Assembly: GCA_963921195.1 (NCBI GenBank)
Contig: OY992537.1
Coordinates: 20,482,642-20,546,641 of the forward strand
Length of the DNA stretch: 64,000 nt
Reading direction: 5' to 3'
Source of the DNA: Pegoplata infirma
Taxonomy: Eukaryota; Arthropoda; Insecta; Diptera; Anthomyiidae
Positions 11,641-22,609 of the stretch are shown here, in pieces. The notes beneath the pieces were generated by a model. It was not told the origin of the DNA. It did no database searches and saw only the letters and a program-made list of their open reading frames with translations. A program made the position numbers and the translations under genes. The number at the start of each line of letters is the position of its first letter. Position 1 is the stretch's first letter.

Positions 11641-12905
11641 AGAAAATTTTGAAAAAGAAACAAAAATTAAGAATAAATTGAAAAAAAAAACTTATAATAA
11701 TTATTTTAATGTTATAAAAAAAGAAACGGATAACTGATGGATGGATTTATGAAGGGAAGTATATCTCTGCCTTGGTTAACATGGACTTATGTGGCTAAAA
11801 TTATGTTTAGAGAGGGACCAACAGTGAAAAAATTTAAGATTTTCGACATTGAACAATTTTTTAACTCTCTTTTAGTTGCTACCTTATTTAAAAAAAAATA
11901 TATAAACTTTCCTATTCTATGTTTACTTAAGCACGAGGCCTTTTTTATATTTGTTTAATAATTTTTATTTTTACTATTTGCCGATATTTCGTACTTCTTT
12001 GAAGAACATAAAATGGGCTTTTAATTAGACTGTGTTGATTAAACTCAATTATGTTTTTTTTCGCATAAATTTTCTTATTAAAAAACCCAGATGATGTTCT
12101 TCAAAGAAGGGCGAAATATCATCAAAGAATAAAATAAAATTTTTTTAACATATATAAAAAAGGTCTCGAGCTCAAGTATTTAAAGTTCTTTATTTACAAA
12201 TAAAAAGGTCGAATAAAATGGACTTTATCATTCTATTCCATTTGGAAAAGTGTCTCCCCAACGCCTGCCACTTACAAAACGGCCACATTTTTTTTTTTTT
12301 TTAATTTTTAAGGGCATTAAAAATTCGGCACATCTGAATGTAAAAGTCATACTTGTTTCATTTATGATTGCTTTTCTCATAAATTTAAAATGACCTGAAG
12401 TTATGATATACAAAATATAATTTAACCATATAAAATATATTTTGCCAAAAGTTTTTAACAGTCTATTGACAGCTCTTTTAAAAATGAAGAATTTCGTTTA
12501 TGATATTTTCATACTTATGAACTAATCCATTTTTTATTATAAAAGTTTTAAACTCTTCAAAAAAATTTTTATTCCAATAAGTTTTCATAATGAAATAGCA
12601 TTTTTTTTTTTTTATTTTTTTTTTTTTTTTTTTATTGCTGGCTTTAAATAAATTTTATTCAACCCAGCTGGTTTTTATTTTATCAATTCTATATATTTTT
12701 TTTTTAATTTTTGGTTTGTTTTCTGTTTGCTCGTATTATTTTATGAAATCAGCATGGTAATCTGTAAATTCATTGAAAATTGAAAAAGTTCTTAAATTGG
12801 GATTAACTTTGATACAATGAAGGAATACCGTGAGGTGTATAATGGAATATAAAACAATGACATCTGTCCATGAGTTTGGACGAGGAATGTATGTTAAACA
12901 AAAGG

Positions 12906-14221
12906 TATTTTAACAAATTTATTAGAGGCCGATATATTAAATTAAATATTTAAAACGTATAAATCAAAGTGGAAATCTAAAAGGAGATTTGTAGAAGGAT
13001 TTTAAAGTAGTGCTCCTATAATGAGTTAACAATTATTATTACCGCACAGTGGGAAAATGAACTTTTTGTCCAATTTTGCCTACAGGTCTCAATTCTAAAC
13101 TGATTTTCTTTTTTTCTTTTGAATTTTAACTAATAAAACTCCTCATCACTCTGTCATGGTGGATTTCTAAATTTTTTTTTAGTTTTGTTTCCATATTTTT
13201 TTTAAGTTCAGAAAATTTAAGTTTTTTTTTCGAATTTTTGCTCTAAATAGGAAGGTAACGAATAAACTGGACACAGTTACAACCCTAAAAAATTAATTAT
13301 TATTTTGGTTTTTATAAACATTTAGAAACTTAAAAATGTTCACTTTTAAGTACCTATATCTTTTTTTTTATCATGATAAGAATTACTGTTTTCATTTTCA
13401 TAAAACCAATAAATTTTAGTAACTTGGGGTTGTAACACAGAAAACAACGAATTGTTATATTGACCCCCATATTTGTGAATACAATTAACTTTTTCACTGA
13501 AAGTGCTCCTATACGGAAATTTGTGAAATCAACTAACGTTTGTAAATATTGATTTAACAATATTATTTTAACAAATTTATTAGAGGCCGATATATTAAAT
13601 TAAATATTTAAAACGTATAAATCAAAGTGGAAATCTAAAAGGAGATTTGTAGAAGGATTTTAAAGTAGTGCTCCTATAATGAGTTAACAATTATTATTAC
13701 CGCACAGTGGGAAAATGAACTTTTTGTCCAATTTTGCCTACAGGTCTCAATTCTAAACTGATTTTCTTTTTTTCTTTTGAATTTTAACTAATAAAACTCC
13801 TCATCACTCTGTCATGGTGGATTTCTAAAATTTTTTTTAGTTTTGTTTCCATATTTTTTTTAAGTTCAGAAAATTTAAGTTTTTTTTTTCGAATTTTTGC
13901 TCTAAATAGGAAGGTAACGAATAAACTGGACACAGTTACAACCCTAAAAAATTAATTATTATTTTGGTTTTTATAAACATTTAGAAACTTAAAAATGTTC
14001 ACTTTTAAGTACCTATATCTTTTTTTTTATCATGATAAGAATTACTGTTTTCATTTTCATAAAACCAATAAATTTTAGTAACTTGGGGTTGTAACACAGA
14101 AAACAACGAATTGTTATATTGACCCCCATATTTGTGAATACAATTAACTTTTTCACTGAAAGTGCTCCTATACGGAAATTTGTGAAATCAACTAACGTTT
14201 GTAAATATTGATTGTTGAAAA
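12906..14221 (+). repeat. Tandem duplication of a 658-bp block
   Basis: 12906-13563 and 13564-14221 are almost identical, differing by about two homopolymer-length changes. Copy B of the unit (29870-30450) has a single, shorter and more diverged version. The duplication is therefore specific to copy A and recent, or an assembly artefact. No coding content. Confidence 0.85.
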
Positions 14222-14655
14222 AAAAATGTAAAAAAAATTGATAAACGAGTTTGTAAAAGTTCTTTTAAATTATTATTTGTATTGACAAACGTACAAAATC
14301 TTAATTTTTTTTTTTCAACAAAGAAATTCAACAAACAAAATTAGTTGATCTGACAAACGTAAAAAATTTTATTTTTTTTTCAATAAAGAAATTCAACAAA
14401 CACAAAAACTATTTGTTGACATGAAAAAATAATTTTGAAATAAAATAACTTGACTTAGTTTGTTAAAAACAAAATTGAAGTTTTGCATTTTAACTAAATA
14501 TGTTTTTATTTCGACCTTTTAATCATTTTACTTAATTTGTTTTGTATTATAGACTAACAGGCGGCCGTTTTTATTAAATGTTTGGTTGATATCATATTTG
14601 GTTGATTTACAATTGCAGTCGTGGTGAATAAAAAATATGTACCAGCTGGTGAATA
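14222..14655. other. AT-rich unit DNA, no gene
   Basis: Contains repeated TTGACAAACGTA and TTCAACAAACAAAA words and the CCAGCTGGTGAATAAAACG motif that also appears at about 30470 and 59930 in the other unit copies. Nothing else recognised. Confidence 0.45.
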
Positions 14656-14659
14656 AAAC

Positions 14660-15330
14660 GTAACATTATTATTTTTCATCAATTTTTTTTTCGTCAATAT
14701 TTTTTTTTTTTATCAATATTTTTTTTATCAATATTTTTTTTCATCAATATTTTTTTTCATCAATATTTTTCTTTCATCAATAATTTGTTTCATCAATATT
14801 GTTTTTTTTTATCAATATTTTTTTTCATTAATATTTATTTTTCCACCAATATTGTTTGTTTATCAATAGTTTTTTTCATCAATATTATTTTTTCATAATT
14901 TTCTTTTTCATCAATATTTTTGTTTTTTTTTTCATCAATATTTTTTTTCATAATTTTTTTTTTTTCATCAATATTTTTTTCACAATTTTTCCATCTAAAT
15001 TTTTTTTTCATCAATATTTTTTTTTTTTCATCAAAATTTTTTTTTTTCATCAATATTTTTTTTTTTCATCAATATTATTTTTTTATTCATCAATAATTTT
15101 TTTCATCAATATATTTTTTCACCAATTTTTTTTTCATCAATATTTTTTTTTAATCAATATTATTATTTTTAATAAATCTTTTTTTTCATCAATATTTTTT
15201 TTATTAATTTTTTTTCTTCATCAATATTTTTTTTTCATCAATATTTTTTTTTATCAAAATTTTTTTACCAATATTTTTTTCATCAATATTTTTTTTCATT
15301 AATTTTTTTTTTTCATTAAAAACTTTTTTT
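14660..15330. repeat. CATCAATATTTTTTT low-complexity array (copy A)
   Basis: Dozens of CATCAATATT words separated by 6-13 T. The 148-codon plus-strand frame here (poly Phe/Ile) and its minus-strand counterpart (Lys/Asn/Glu) are translations of the array, not genes. Confidence 0.8.
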
Positions 15331-15560
15331 GTAGACAAACAGATTGTAGGATATCAGTTGATTTTTTCAATTTGCCTTACCTTTGACAGCTGTTTTCTAT
15401 GGATTTTAGTGAGCTGATTCTGGATCTTTTTTCCAATTGAAACGAAATGAAACTGAACAAATACATTGTGTTCAATTTTTTTTTTTAGATTTTCCCAATT
15501 TGTTTCCAGTTAGTAATAGAGTGGTCACCACTGAGACCAACCCCTTATTGTTTTAAGAAA
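15331..15560 (+). repeat. Unit block with LINE target sequence (copy A)
   Basis: AGACAAACAGATTGTAGGATATCA through GACCAACCCCTTATTG matches 39690-40190 of copy B. Copy A lacks about 54 bp (after GGATATCA) and the middle part found in B. The CCCCTTATTGTTTTAAGAAAT at 15541 is the uninterrupted equivalent of the target of the LINE at 40202-45163. Confidence 0.7.
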
Positions 15561-16400
15561 TAAAATATTTTTTTAAGAAAAAAATAGTACTTTTTTAGAA
15601 AAAAAGTACTTTCTTAGAAAAACAATACTCTTTTTAGAAAAATTTGTACCTTTTTAAAAAAGTAAAAAATGTAATTTTTTGCAAAAAAAAAGTACCACAT
15701 TTTTTTTTTAAATTGTACTTTTCTAGAAAAGCACTATATCACCTTTAAGACAAAAACGTACTTTTATCAGGAAAAGAGTACCTATTTAGAAAAAATTTTA
15801 CTTTTTCCTTAAAAGTATTATTTAAGAAAATATAGTACTTTTTAGAAAAAAAGGAATTGTTAAAAAAAATTTACTTTTCAGACAAAAAGATACTTTTTTA
15901 AACAAGTAAATTTTTACTACTTTTTTGGAAAAAAAAGTATTTTGTTCTATTTTGTTTTTTCTAAAAAAAAAGTATTTTTTCCTAAAAGAAAGTACTTTTT
16001 CCTAAAAAACACTTTTTTCCCAACAAGTACTTTCTCTAAAAAAAGTACTTTTCTACCTTTTTTTTAAAAAAAAAGTAAATGTTTTAAAATAATTGCTGAG
16101 TTGAGTCTTTAGGCAAGTACTTTTTTTAGAAAAAAATACTTTCTTTTCTAAAAAAGTATTACAAAATTTATTTTTTTTAGAAAAAGTACTTTTTAAGATA
16201 AAATTATTTTTTTTCCAAAAAAAAAAATAACTTTTTTAAAAAAAAAAAATACTTTTTTGTCTAAAAAGTAATTTTTTTTCTAAAAAGTACTTTTGTCTAA
16301 AAAAGTAAAATTTTTTTCTAAATAAGTACTTTTTTTCTAAATAAGTACTTTTTTTCTAAAAAAGTACATTTTTTGTTTACTTTTCTAAAAAGTACTATTT
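15560..16400. repeat. AGTACTTTTTT degenerate tandem array (copy A)
   Basis: Irregular units of about 16-22 bp combining AAAAAGTACTTTTT (self-complementary around GTAC) and CTAAAA. Paralogous with 45178-46140. Core words resemble the GGTACTTTTTATAAAA minisatellite further on. Non-coding. Confidence 0.7.
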
Positions 16401-16723
16401 TACCAAAAAATGCAAAATGAACTAGGCCCACCCCACCGTGAAATGCACAAAAGAATTCGAGAATTATGTGCATTATTTTTTTTTTTCGATGTAGTGTTAC
16501 TAATATTTTCGCTTGTGGTACCAGTTGTTATAGTATAGTAGGATGGGAGCGAAATGTGAGTGCGATTTTTTCTTTGAAATTGAATATCGTCGGGTCGGAA
16601 TTTTGTGCCACATGGCCTTAAACTGCTGTAGAACAAATTTGAGCCAAATCGGATAAGTTTAACTCGTGCCCTATTGAGGTCAAAGTTCCCGAGGTAACAA
16701 AAAAATTCCATACAAGCCAAAAA

Positions 16724-17714
16724 AGGTACTGCGCAATAACTCCCAAATGAAATAACTCCCAAAAAAAAAAAATGAAACAACTCCCAAAAATTTTACATAC
16801 GATTTGGGACTTATTTCATTATTAAATTAGTCCCAGTTTAGTGGGACTAATTATTTTGTTGGGATTTATTTCATTATGAAATAACTTCCAAATGAAAAAA
16901 ACCCCAACAAAAAATAGTTTGGGAGTTATTTCATTTCTTTTTAAGCATTGGGAGTTATTTCAATAATGGTGGCACTTATTTCATTTGAATTGAAAACAAT
17001 ATATGGCGTACGGACATAGCACCCAAGGTCTAATCGCCCAAAACCGTAAATGTTATATCGCCCAAGCTGCGACATATAGCCCAAAATGATAGGTCTAAAA
17101 ATTTTATTTCTCCCAAAACAAAATTGTCACAAAATCGAAAAATTTTTTTGGCGAAATTACGACTTCAATGATTCGTTTTTGTGTAATAAAGGTTTTCTGC
17201 GTAGGGATTACATACTCCATGTATTAAACCCACCCTCTCTGCAAACCAAAGCTATTTCAGATATCAGGCCTTTTTGAGGCGTAAAAAATTTGATAGCGTA
17301 AAGGCCGCTATTCTAGAAAACTTTACTTTGTGGAGAGGGTGGGTTTAATGCATGGAGTTTGTAATCCCTATGCCCGGCCGAAGGCCGGCTACGCAGAAAA
17401 ACTTTTATGACAAAAAAACAAACAAAGGTAGTATATATTTTTTCATAATTTTTGGACTATGAACATATAATTCCTGTAATGGGAAATTATTTCATTTTCT
17501 TTGGCACTTATTTCATTGGGAGTTCTTTCATTTTTTTTTGGGAGTTATTATTTTGATTTTAAATAACTCCCAAATATTGGGACATATTTCATTTTTGCTT
17601 TGGGAGTTATTTCATTTTTTAAAGTGTGGAGTTAATTCATTTTTCTTGGAACTTATTTCATTGGGAATTATTTCATTAGGACTTATTTCATTTGGGAGTT
17701 ATTGCGCAGTACCT
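16724..17714. mobile_element. 991-bp TIR element (AGGTACTGCGC ends), 7-bp target duplication
   Basis: AGGTACTGCGCAATAACTCC and its inverse at the right end bound the element, and CCAAAAA flanks both sides (16717-16723, 17715-17721). The interior is full of GGGAGTTATTTCATT and the reverse AATGAAATAACTCCC. It interrupts the left arm of the surrounding palindrome, which proves a later insertion. A fragmentary inverted copy is at 25290-25493 and 26216-26285. A 7-8 bp duplication would fit a hAT-like element, but there is no transposase to confirm it. Confidence 0.7.
17190..17404. repeat. Inverted repeat ending TTTTCTGCGTAG / CTACGCAGAAAA
   Basis: About 60 bp on each side pair: GGATTACATACTCCATG and ACCCACCCTCTC on the left, with complements at about 17325-17372. 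A GC-rich block GCCCGGCCGAAGGCCGGC lies near the right end and forms its own hairpin. It looks like a small mobile element nested inside the 991-bp element. No target duplication found. Confidence 0.5.
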
Positions 17715-18385
17715 CCAAAAATTTTTTTTTTCGATTTTTTATTTATTTATTTTTGAATTTTAGTGAGCTTTATTAGCTTATTAACGGCAAAAAAGTTTAT
17801 TTCGATGGGACAAGTTTTTCAATTCCAAAATGGACTTCGAAAAAAAAATTGAGGCTAGTGGGTGCTTACGCTAAAAATTTTTCCCAAAATTTTTTTTTTA
17901 GTTTTGACATGCATACATTAAATATTTTTTGTCGCTCATTAAAATAGATCTTCTTTGTTTATAAATTTATTTTTTAGTAACATCGTAATTTTGGTCTTAA
18001 ATAGGGCCAAAACTCAATTTTTGCAGTTTTTGACCCCAATTTTTGACCTAATTGCGATGTTACCGAAAAAGAGAAGTTAAATCTATTTTCAAGAGCAACA
18101 ATCAATCTTAAATGTATGCTTGTCAAAACTAAAAACAAAATTTTTTTGAAAAATTTTTAGAGTAAGCAACCAACCAACCTCAACTTTTTTTTCAAAGTCA
18201 ATTTAGAAACTGAAAAACTTGTCCGATCGAAATGAAAATTTTTTCCGTTAATAAGCTAATAAAACTCACTAACATTCAAAAATAAAAATTCGAAAAAAAA
18301 ATGTTTGCTTGTATGGATTTTTTTGTCTTGTGAACATTGACCTCAAAGGGGCATGGAATGTGAATGGAATTTTGTCCACATTAGT

Positions 18386-18507
18386 TTTATACCCTGTTCT
18401 CACGAGCATCTAAAAACGGTTTTAAACGACATTTGTTTTAATTTAAAAAAAAGTGTTCACACGTAATTTCACTCGTTTTATTTTGGTTTTTATGTTTTTA
18501 TTTTGAC
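18386..18507. other. Spacer, no feature
   Basis: Short AT-rich spacer between the palindrome and the first CTAGCTTACC element. Confidence 0.4.
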
Positions 18508-19689
18508 ACTAGCTTACCATCCCGGTACTTCGTTACCGGTTGTATTGAATACCGAATAATAGAAGGATCAGGATTACTCTATGATTTCAAAAAATTTCCC
18601 TAGGTAGTCTTTGTTTTATTTACTTGTGGACGTTTACGTCTTTCATAAAATAATATTTCAATGAATAATTAAAACAATACAATTTGAATAACTTCGCTGG
18701 TACGTTATCATGTGCGTTCCGGTGAAAAAAAGATATTGACAATTTTCGAGCCCTTATATCAGGTTTTTGGAATTAAAGTGAATAAATATTTCAGTGAAAA
18801 AAGAAATGGGAATAAAAATAAGTTTGAGTGAAAAAACATATAGGGAGAAAAAATATGGAATAAAAAAAGTTAAATACGATAAATTTGAGTAAAAAGTATC
18901 ATTCCATATTGTTCCCTGCTCTATTTCATTTCGATCCCCGTTCTACTCCATTTCATTTCCAATTATATCTCCTTTTGTTCCATGCAAGTTTCATTCCTCT
19001 TCGTATAATATGCGTTAAAGAAATAAAAATTTATATTGTCGTTATTTTATAGATATGAAAAGTACCATTTTACACCACTTTTACCAGGTACCCCTTTTTA
19101 TTCTAAAATTTTAAATTTTAAAATATGGCTGTTATTTCTGGGGCTTTTAGTTTAATAGTTAGATAGGTAAAAATAACCATTTGCCACCTCTTCCCTTAAA
19201 ATTAAATTTTCAAAAAAACCGTTTTTTTTGTGCTAGTTGATCCTATATTTAAAATATCAAGTTTCTGAACCATTATTTCAAGAAATAAAGGAATAACCAA
19301 ATTTACACTCTTTATCCCCTTTACAATCAGTCGCGACCCTTAGAAACAGAATTTCCTAAAATAAAGCATTCAAAATTTCAGTGCCTAGGATCATTACTTC
19401 ATGAAATATAAAAAGTATCAAAAAACCCTTTTTTATACCTCTAGAAACGGATTTTTTTAAAAAATACTTTAGCAGAATGTTTTTTCACCGAAGTACCCTA
19501 CATTCCAAAATTCAAGCTTCTAAGGTCATTATTATAGGAACAAAAAAAGTACCAAAAGTACACTTTCTTACCCCCGTTAAAAACGGAATTTCCAAATAGT
19601 ATTTCTTCCAGAATGTTTTTTTCTTCATCGAAAAATCCTACATTCCATATTTCAATTTTCTAGGATCATTGTTTCAGCACTTTCGGTAC

Positions 19690-20150
19690 TTTTAATAAAA
19701 GGTACTTTATATTAAAGGTAATTTTTGTAAAAGGTATTTTTTATAAAAAGTACTTTTTATAAAGGGTACTTTTTATAAAAGGTACTTTTTATAAATGGTA
19801 CTTTTTATAAAAGGTACTTTTTATAAAAGGTACTTTTTATAAAAGGTACTTTTTATAAAAGGTACTTTTTATAAAAGGTACTTTTAATAAAAGGTACTTT
19901 TTATAAAAGGTACTTTTTATAAAAGGTACTTTTTATAAAAGGCACTTTTTATAAAAGGTACTTTTTATAAAAGGTACTTTTAATAAAAGGTACTTTTTAT
20001 AAGCGGTACTTTTTATAAAAGGTACTTTTTATAAAAGGTACTTTTTTATAAAAGGTACTTTTTATAAAAGGAACTTTTTATAAAAGGTACTTTTTATAAA
20101 AGGAACTTTTAATAAAAGGTACTTTTTATAAAAGGTACTTTTTATAAAAA
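19690..20150 (+). repeat. 16-bp minisatellite GGTACTTTTTATAAAA, array 1
   Basis: About 28 head-to-tail units with a few single-base variants and occasional 17-mers. Each unit boundary creates TATAAAAGG, which is identical to a strong TATA-box core, and TTTTATAAAA is self-complementary. Confidence 0.9.
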
Positions 20151-20219
20151 AATAATTTTTATAAACGGAATTTTTTATTTCACTAAAGGATCCTACATTC
20201 TAAATTTCAAGCATGAATG

Positions 20220-21660
20220 ACCATTATTTTAGTAAATAAAAAAAAGTACCAAAAGTACACTTTTTTACCCATTTTACTCCCGTAGAATCTACATTGGCAA
20301 AAACCCAGCCGTAGTGATTCTTTTTTCCCGGAAGTGAACCGAAATTGCAAATTTCAAGTTTCTAGTACCATTATGTCAGAAGATATAAAAAGTACCAAAA
20401 GTACAGTTTTTTACCCCCTCAGAATCAACACTGGCAAAAATCCAGCCTTAGTGGATCTATATTTCGGGAGGTGAACATACAGTCCAAATTTTAAGTCCCT
20501 ATGACCATTATTTCGGGAGATATAAAAAGTACCAAAAGTACAGATTTTTACCCTTTTTACCCCCTTAGAACCAACATTGGCAAAAACCCAGCCTTACTGG
20601 ATCTAAATTCCATAATGTAAACATACAGTCCAAATTTCAAGTCTCTATGACCATTATTTCAGGAAATATAAAAAGTACCAAAAGTAAAGTTTTTTACCCT
20701 TTTTACCCCCTAAGAATCAACACTGGCAAAAATCCAGCCTTAGAGGATCTATATTTCGGGAGGTGAACATTCAGTCCAAATTTCAAGTCTCTATGACCAT
20801 TATTTCAGGAGATATAAAAATTACCAAAAGTTTAGATTTTTACCCTTTTTACCCCCTTAGAACCAACATTGGCAAAACCCAGCCTTAATGGATCTAAATT
20901 CCATAATGTAAACATACAGTCCAAATTTCAAGTATCTATGACCATTATTTCAGGAGATATAAAAATTACCAAAAGTACAGTTTTTTACCCCTTAGAATCA
21001 ACATTGGCAAAAATCCAGCCTTAGTGGATCTATATTTCGGGAGGTGAACATACAGTCCAAATTTCAAGTCCCTATGACCATTATTTCGGGAGATATAAAA
21101 AGTACCAAAAGTACAGATTTTTACCCTTTTTACCCCCTTAGAACCAACATTGGCAAAACCCAGCCTTAATGGATCTAAATTCCATAATGTAAACATACAG
21201 TCCAAATTTCAAGTATCTATGACCATTATTTCAGGAGATATAAAAATTACCAATAGTACAGTTTTTTACCCTTTTTACCCCCTTAGAATCAACACTGGCA
21301 AAAATCCAGCCTTAGTGGATCTATGTTTCGGGAGGTGAACATACAGTCCAAATTTCAAGTCTCTATGACCATTATTTCAAGAGATATAAAAAGTACCAAA
21401 AGTACAGTTTTTTACCCTTTTTACCCCCTTAGAATCAACACTGGCAAAAATCCAGCCTTGGCGGTTCTATATTCCGGGAGGTGAACATGCAGTCCAAATT
21501 TCAAGTCTCTACGACCATTATTTCAGGAGATATAAAAAGTACCAAAAGTACAGTTTTTTACCATTTTTACCCCCTTAGAATCAACATTGGCAAAAATCCA
21601 GCCTTAGTGGATCTATATTCCGGGAGGTGAACCTACAGTCCAAATTTCAAGTCTCTAGCC
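20220..21660 (+). repeat. 146-bp tandem repeat, about ten units
   Basis: Units share TGACCATTATTTCAGGAGAT, AAAAAGTACCAAAAGTACAG, TTTTTACCCCCTTAGAATCA, CAACATTGGCAAAAATCCAG and GGGAGGTGAACATACAGTCC. The spacing measured between two successive GACCATTA words (20503 and 20649) is 146 bp. The same family recurs at 24310-25010 and 36780-38050. Short ORFs here are repeat shadows. Confidence 0.85.
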
Positions 21661-22609
21661 TCAGCGGTTTGGGCTGGGCGATGATGAATCAGTCAATAAG
21701 TCAGTCAGTCAGTCAGTCACGTTACTCTTTTATATATATAGACTAGCTTACAATCCCGGTACTTCGTTACCGGTTGTATTGAATACCGGATAATAGAAGG
21801 ATCAGGATTACTCTATCGATTTTCAAAAAATTCCCCTACGTAGTCTTTGTTTTATTTACTTGTCGACGTTTAAGTCTTCCATAAAAAAATATTTCAATGA
21901 ATAATATAGACAATAAAATTTTAATAACTTTGCTGGTACGTTATCATGTTCGTTCCGGGGGAAAAATTTAATGACAATTTTCGAGCCCTTATGTCGGGAT
22001 TTTGGATTTTGAGTGAATAAATATTTCAGTGAAAAAAGAAATTGGAATAAAAAAAAATATGGAGTAAAAAAAGCTAAACACCAAAAATTTTAGTTAAAAA
22101 TATAATTCCATATTGTTTCCTGCTCTATTCCATATTGTTCCCCGTTCTACTATATTTCATTTCCAATTCCATCTCCATCTTCTAAGGTCATTATTATAGG
22201 TACAGAAAAATTACCAAAAGTACACTTTATTACCCCCATTAGAAACGGAATTTAAAAAAATTACCTCTTTCAGAATGTTTTTTCTTCACCGAAGGATCCT
22301 ACAATCCATATTTCAATTATCTAGGATCATTGTTTCAGCAAATATTAAAAGTACTTTTTATCCCCGTTAAGAAACGGAATTTCCAAAAAAAACTTTTCCC
22401 AATCTCTTTTTTCACCGAAGGATTTTACATTCCAAATTTTAAATTTCTGGGGCCATTATATCAGGAAATAAATAAGTACACTTTTTTATTCCTTTTAACC
22501 CCATTATTTTCCGAGAGGCGAATCTTTTCCAATTTCAAGTTGCTATGTTTATTATTTCAGGAAATAAGAAAGTACCAAAAGTGTACTTTCGGCATATTTA
22601 ACAAAACGT

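Larger units (their letters stand above)
10380..12900 (+). repeat. Repeat unit copy A, central 2.5-kb block
   Basis: Aligns without rearrangement to 27384-29870 (copy B), roughly 17 kb downstream in the same orientation. Shared landmarks include GTATTTCTTGGAAG, TTAACAACACAGATTTTT, GAACATCATCTGGGC-like stem text and AGTTTGGACGAGGAATGT. By eye the copies differ by several percent plus small indels, so the duplication is not recent. The only large difference is the MITE at 10989-11360, present in A alone. Copy B at 27410-27900 also carries about 400 bp absent from A. Confidence 0.8.
16590..18385. repeat. Long foldback palindrome, axis near 18005, interrupted on the left arm
   Basis: TTAGTGAGCTTTATTAGCTTATTAACGG (17762 onward) is mirrored at about 18240-18270, and pairing continues to the axis through AGTTTTGACATGCATACATT and its complement. 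Outward, the left partner of 18300-18385 (GCTTGTATGG, TTGACCTCAA, GGCA) is found at about 16640-16720, on the other side of the element at 16724-17714. Arms total roughly 400 bp. No protein coding. It is probably a foldback-type DNA element. Confidence 0.65.
18508..21741 (+). mobile_element. CTAGCT...TATATATAGA element, copy 1, with minisatellite core
   Basis: Starts ACTAGCTTACCATCCCGG and immediately forms a hairpin (CCGGTA, loop CTTCGT, TACCGG). Then comes a body with repeated AAAGTACCAAAAGTACACTTTTT phrases, a 16-bp minisatellite (19690-20150), about ten 146-bp tandem units (20220-21660), a (GTCA)n tract and the end CTTTTATATATATAGA. It abuts copy 2 with no spacer. All three copies have A on the left and T on the right of the junction and no visible target duplication. 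This recalls Helitron/Helentron-type non-autonomous elements with tandem-repeat cores, but canonical TC...CTRR ends are absent, so the class is only a suggestion. No ORF is credible. Confidence 0.65.

Noticed and set aside
14835..15302. Overlapping 72- and 148-codon ORFs
   Set aside because: Poly(Phe/Ile) and poly(Lys/Asn/Glu) translations of the CATCAATATTTTT array.
16400..16780. 126-codon minus-strand ORF
   Set aside because: Spans the repeat-unit end, the foldback arm and the start of a TIR element, so it is a chance frame across three unrelated sequences.
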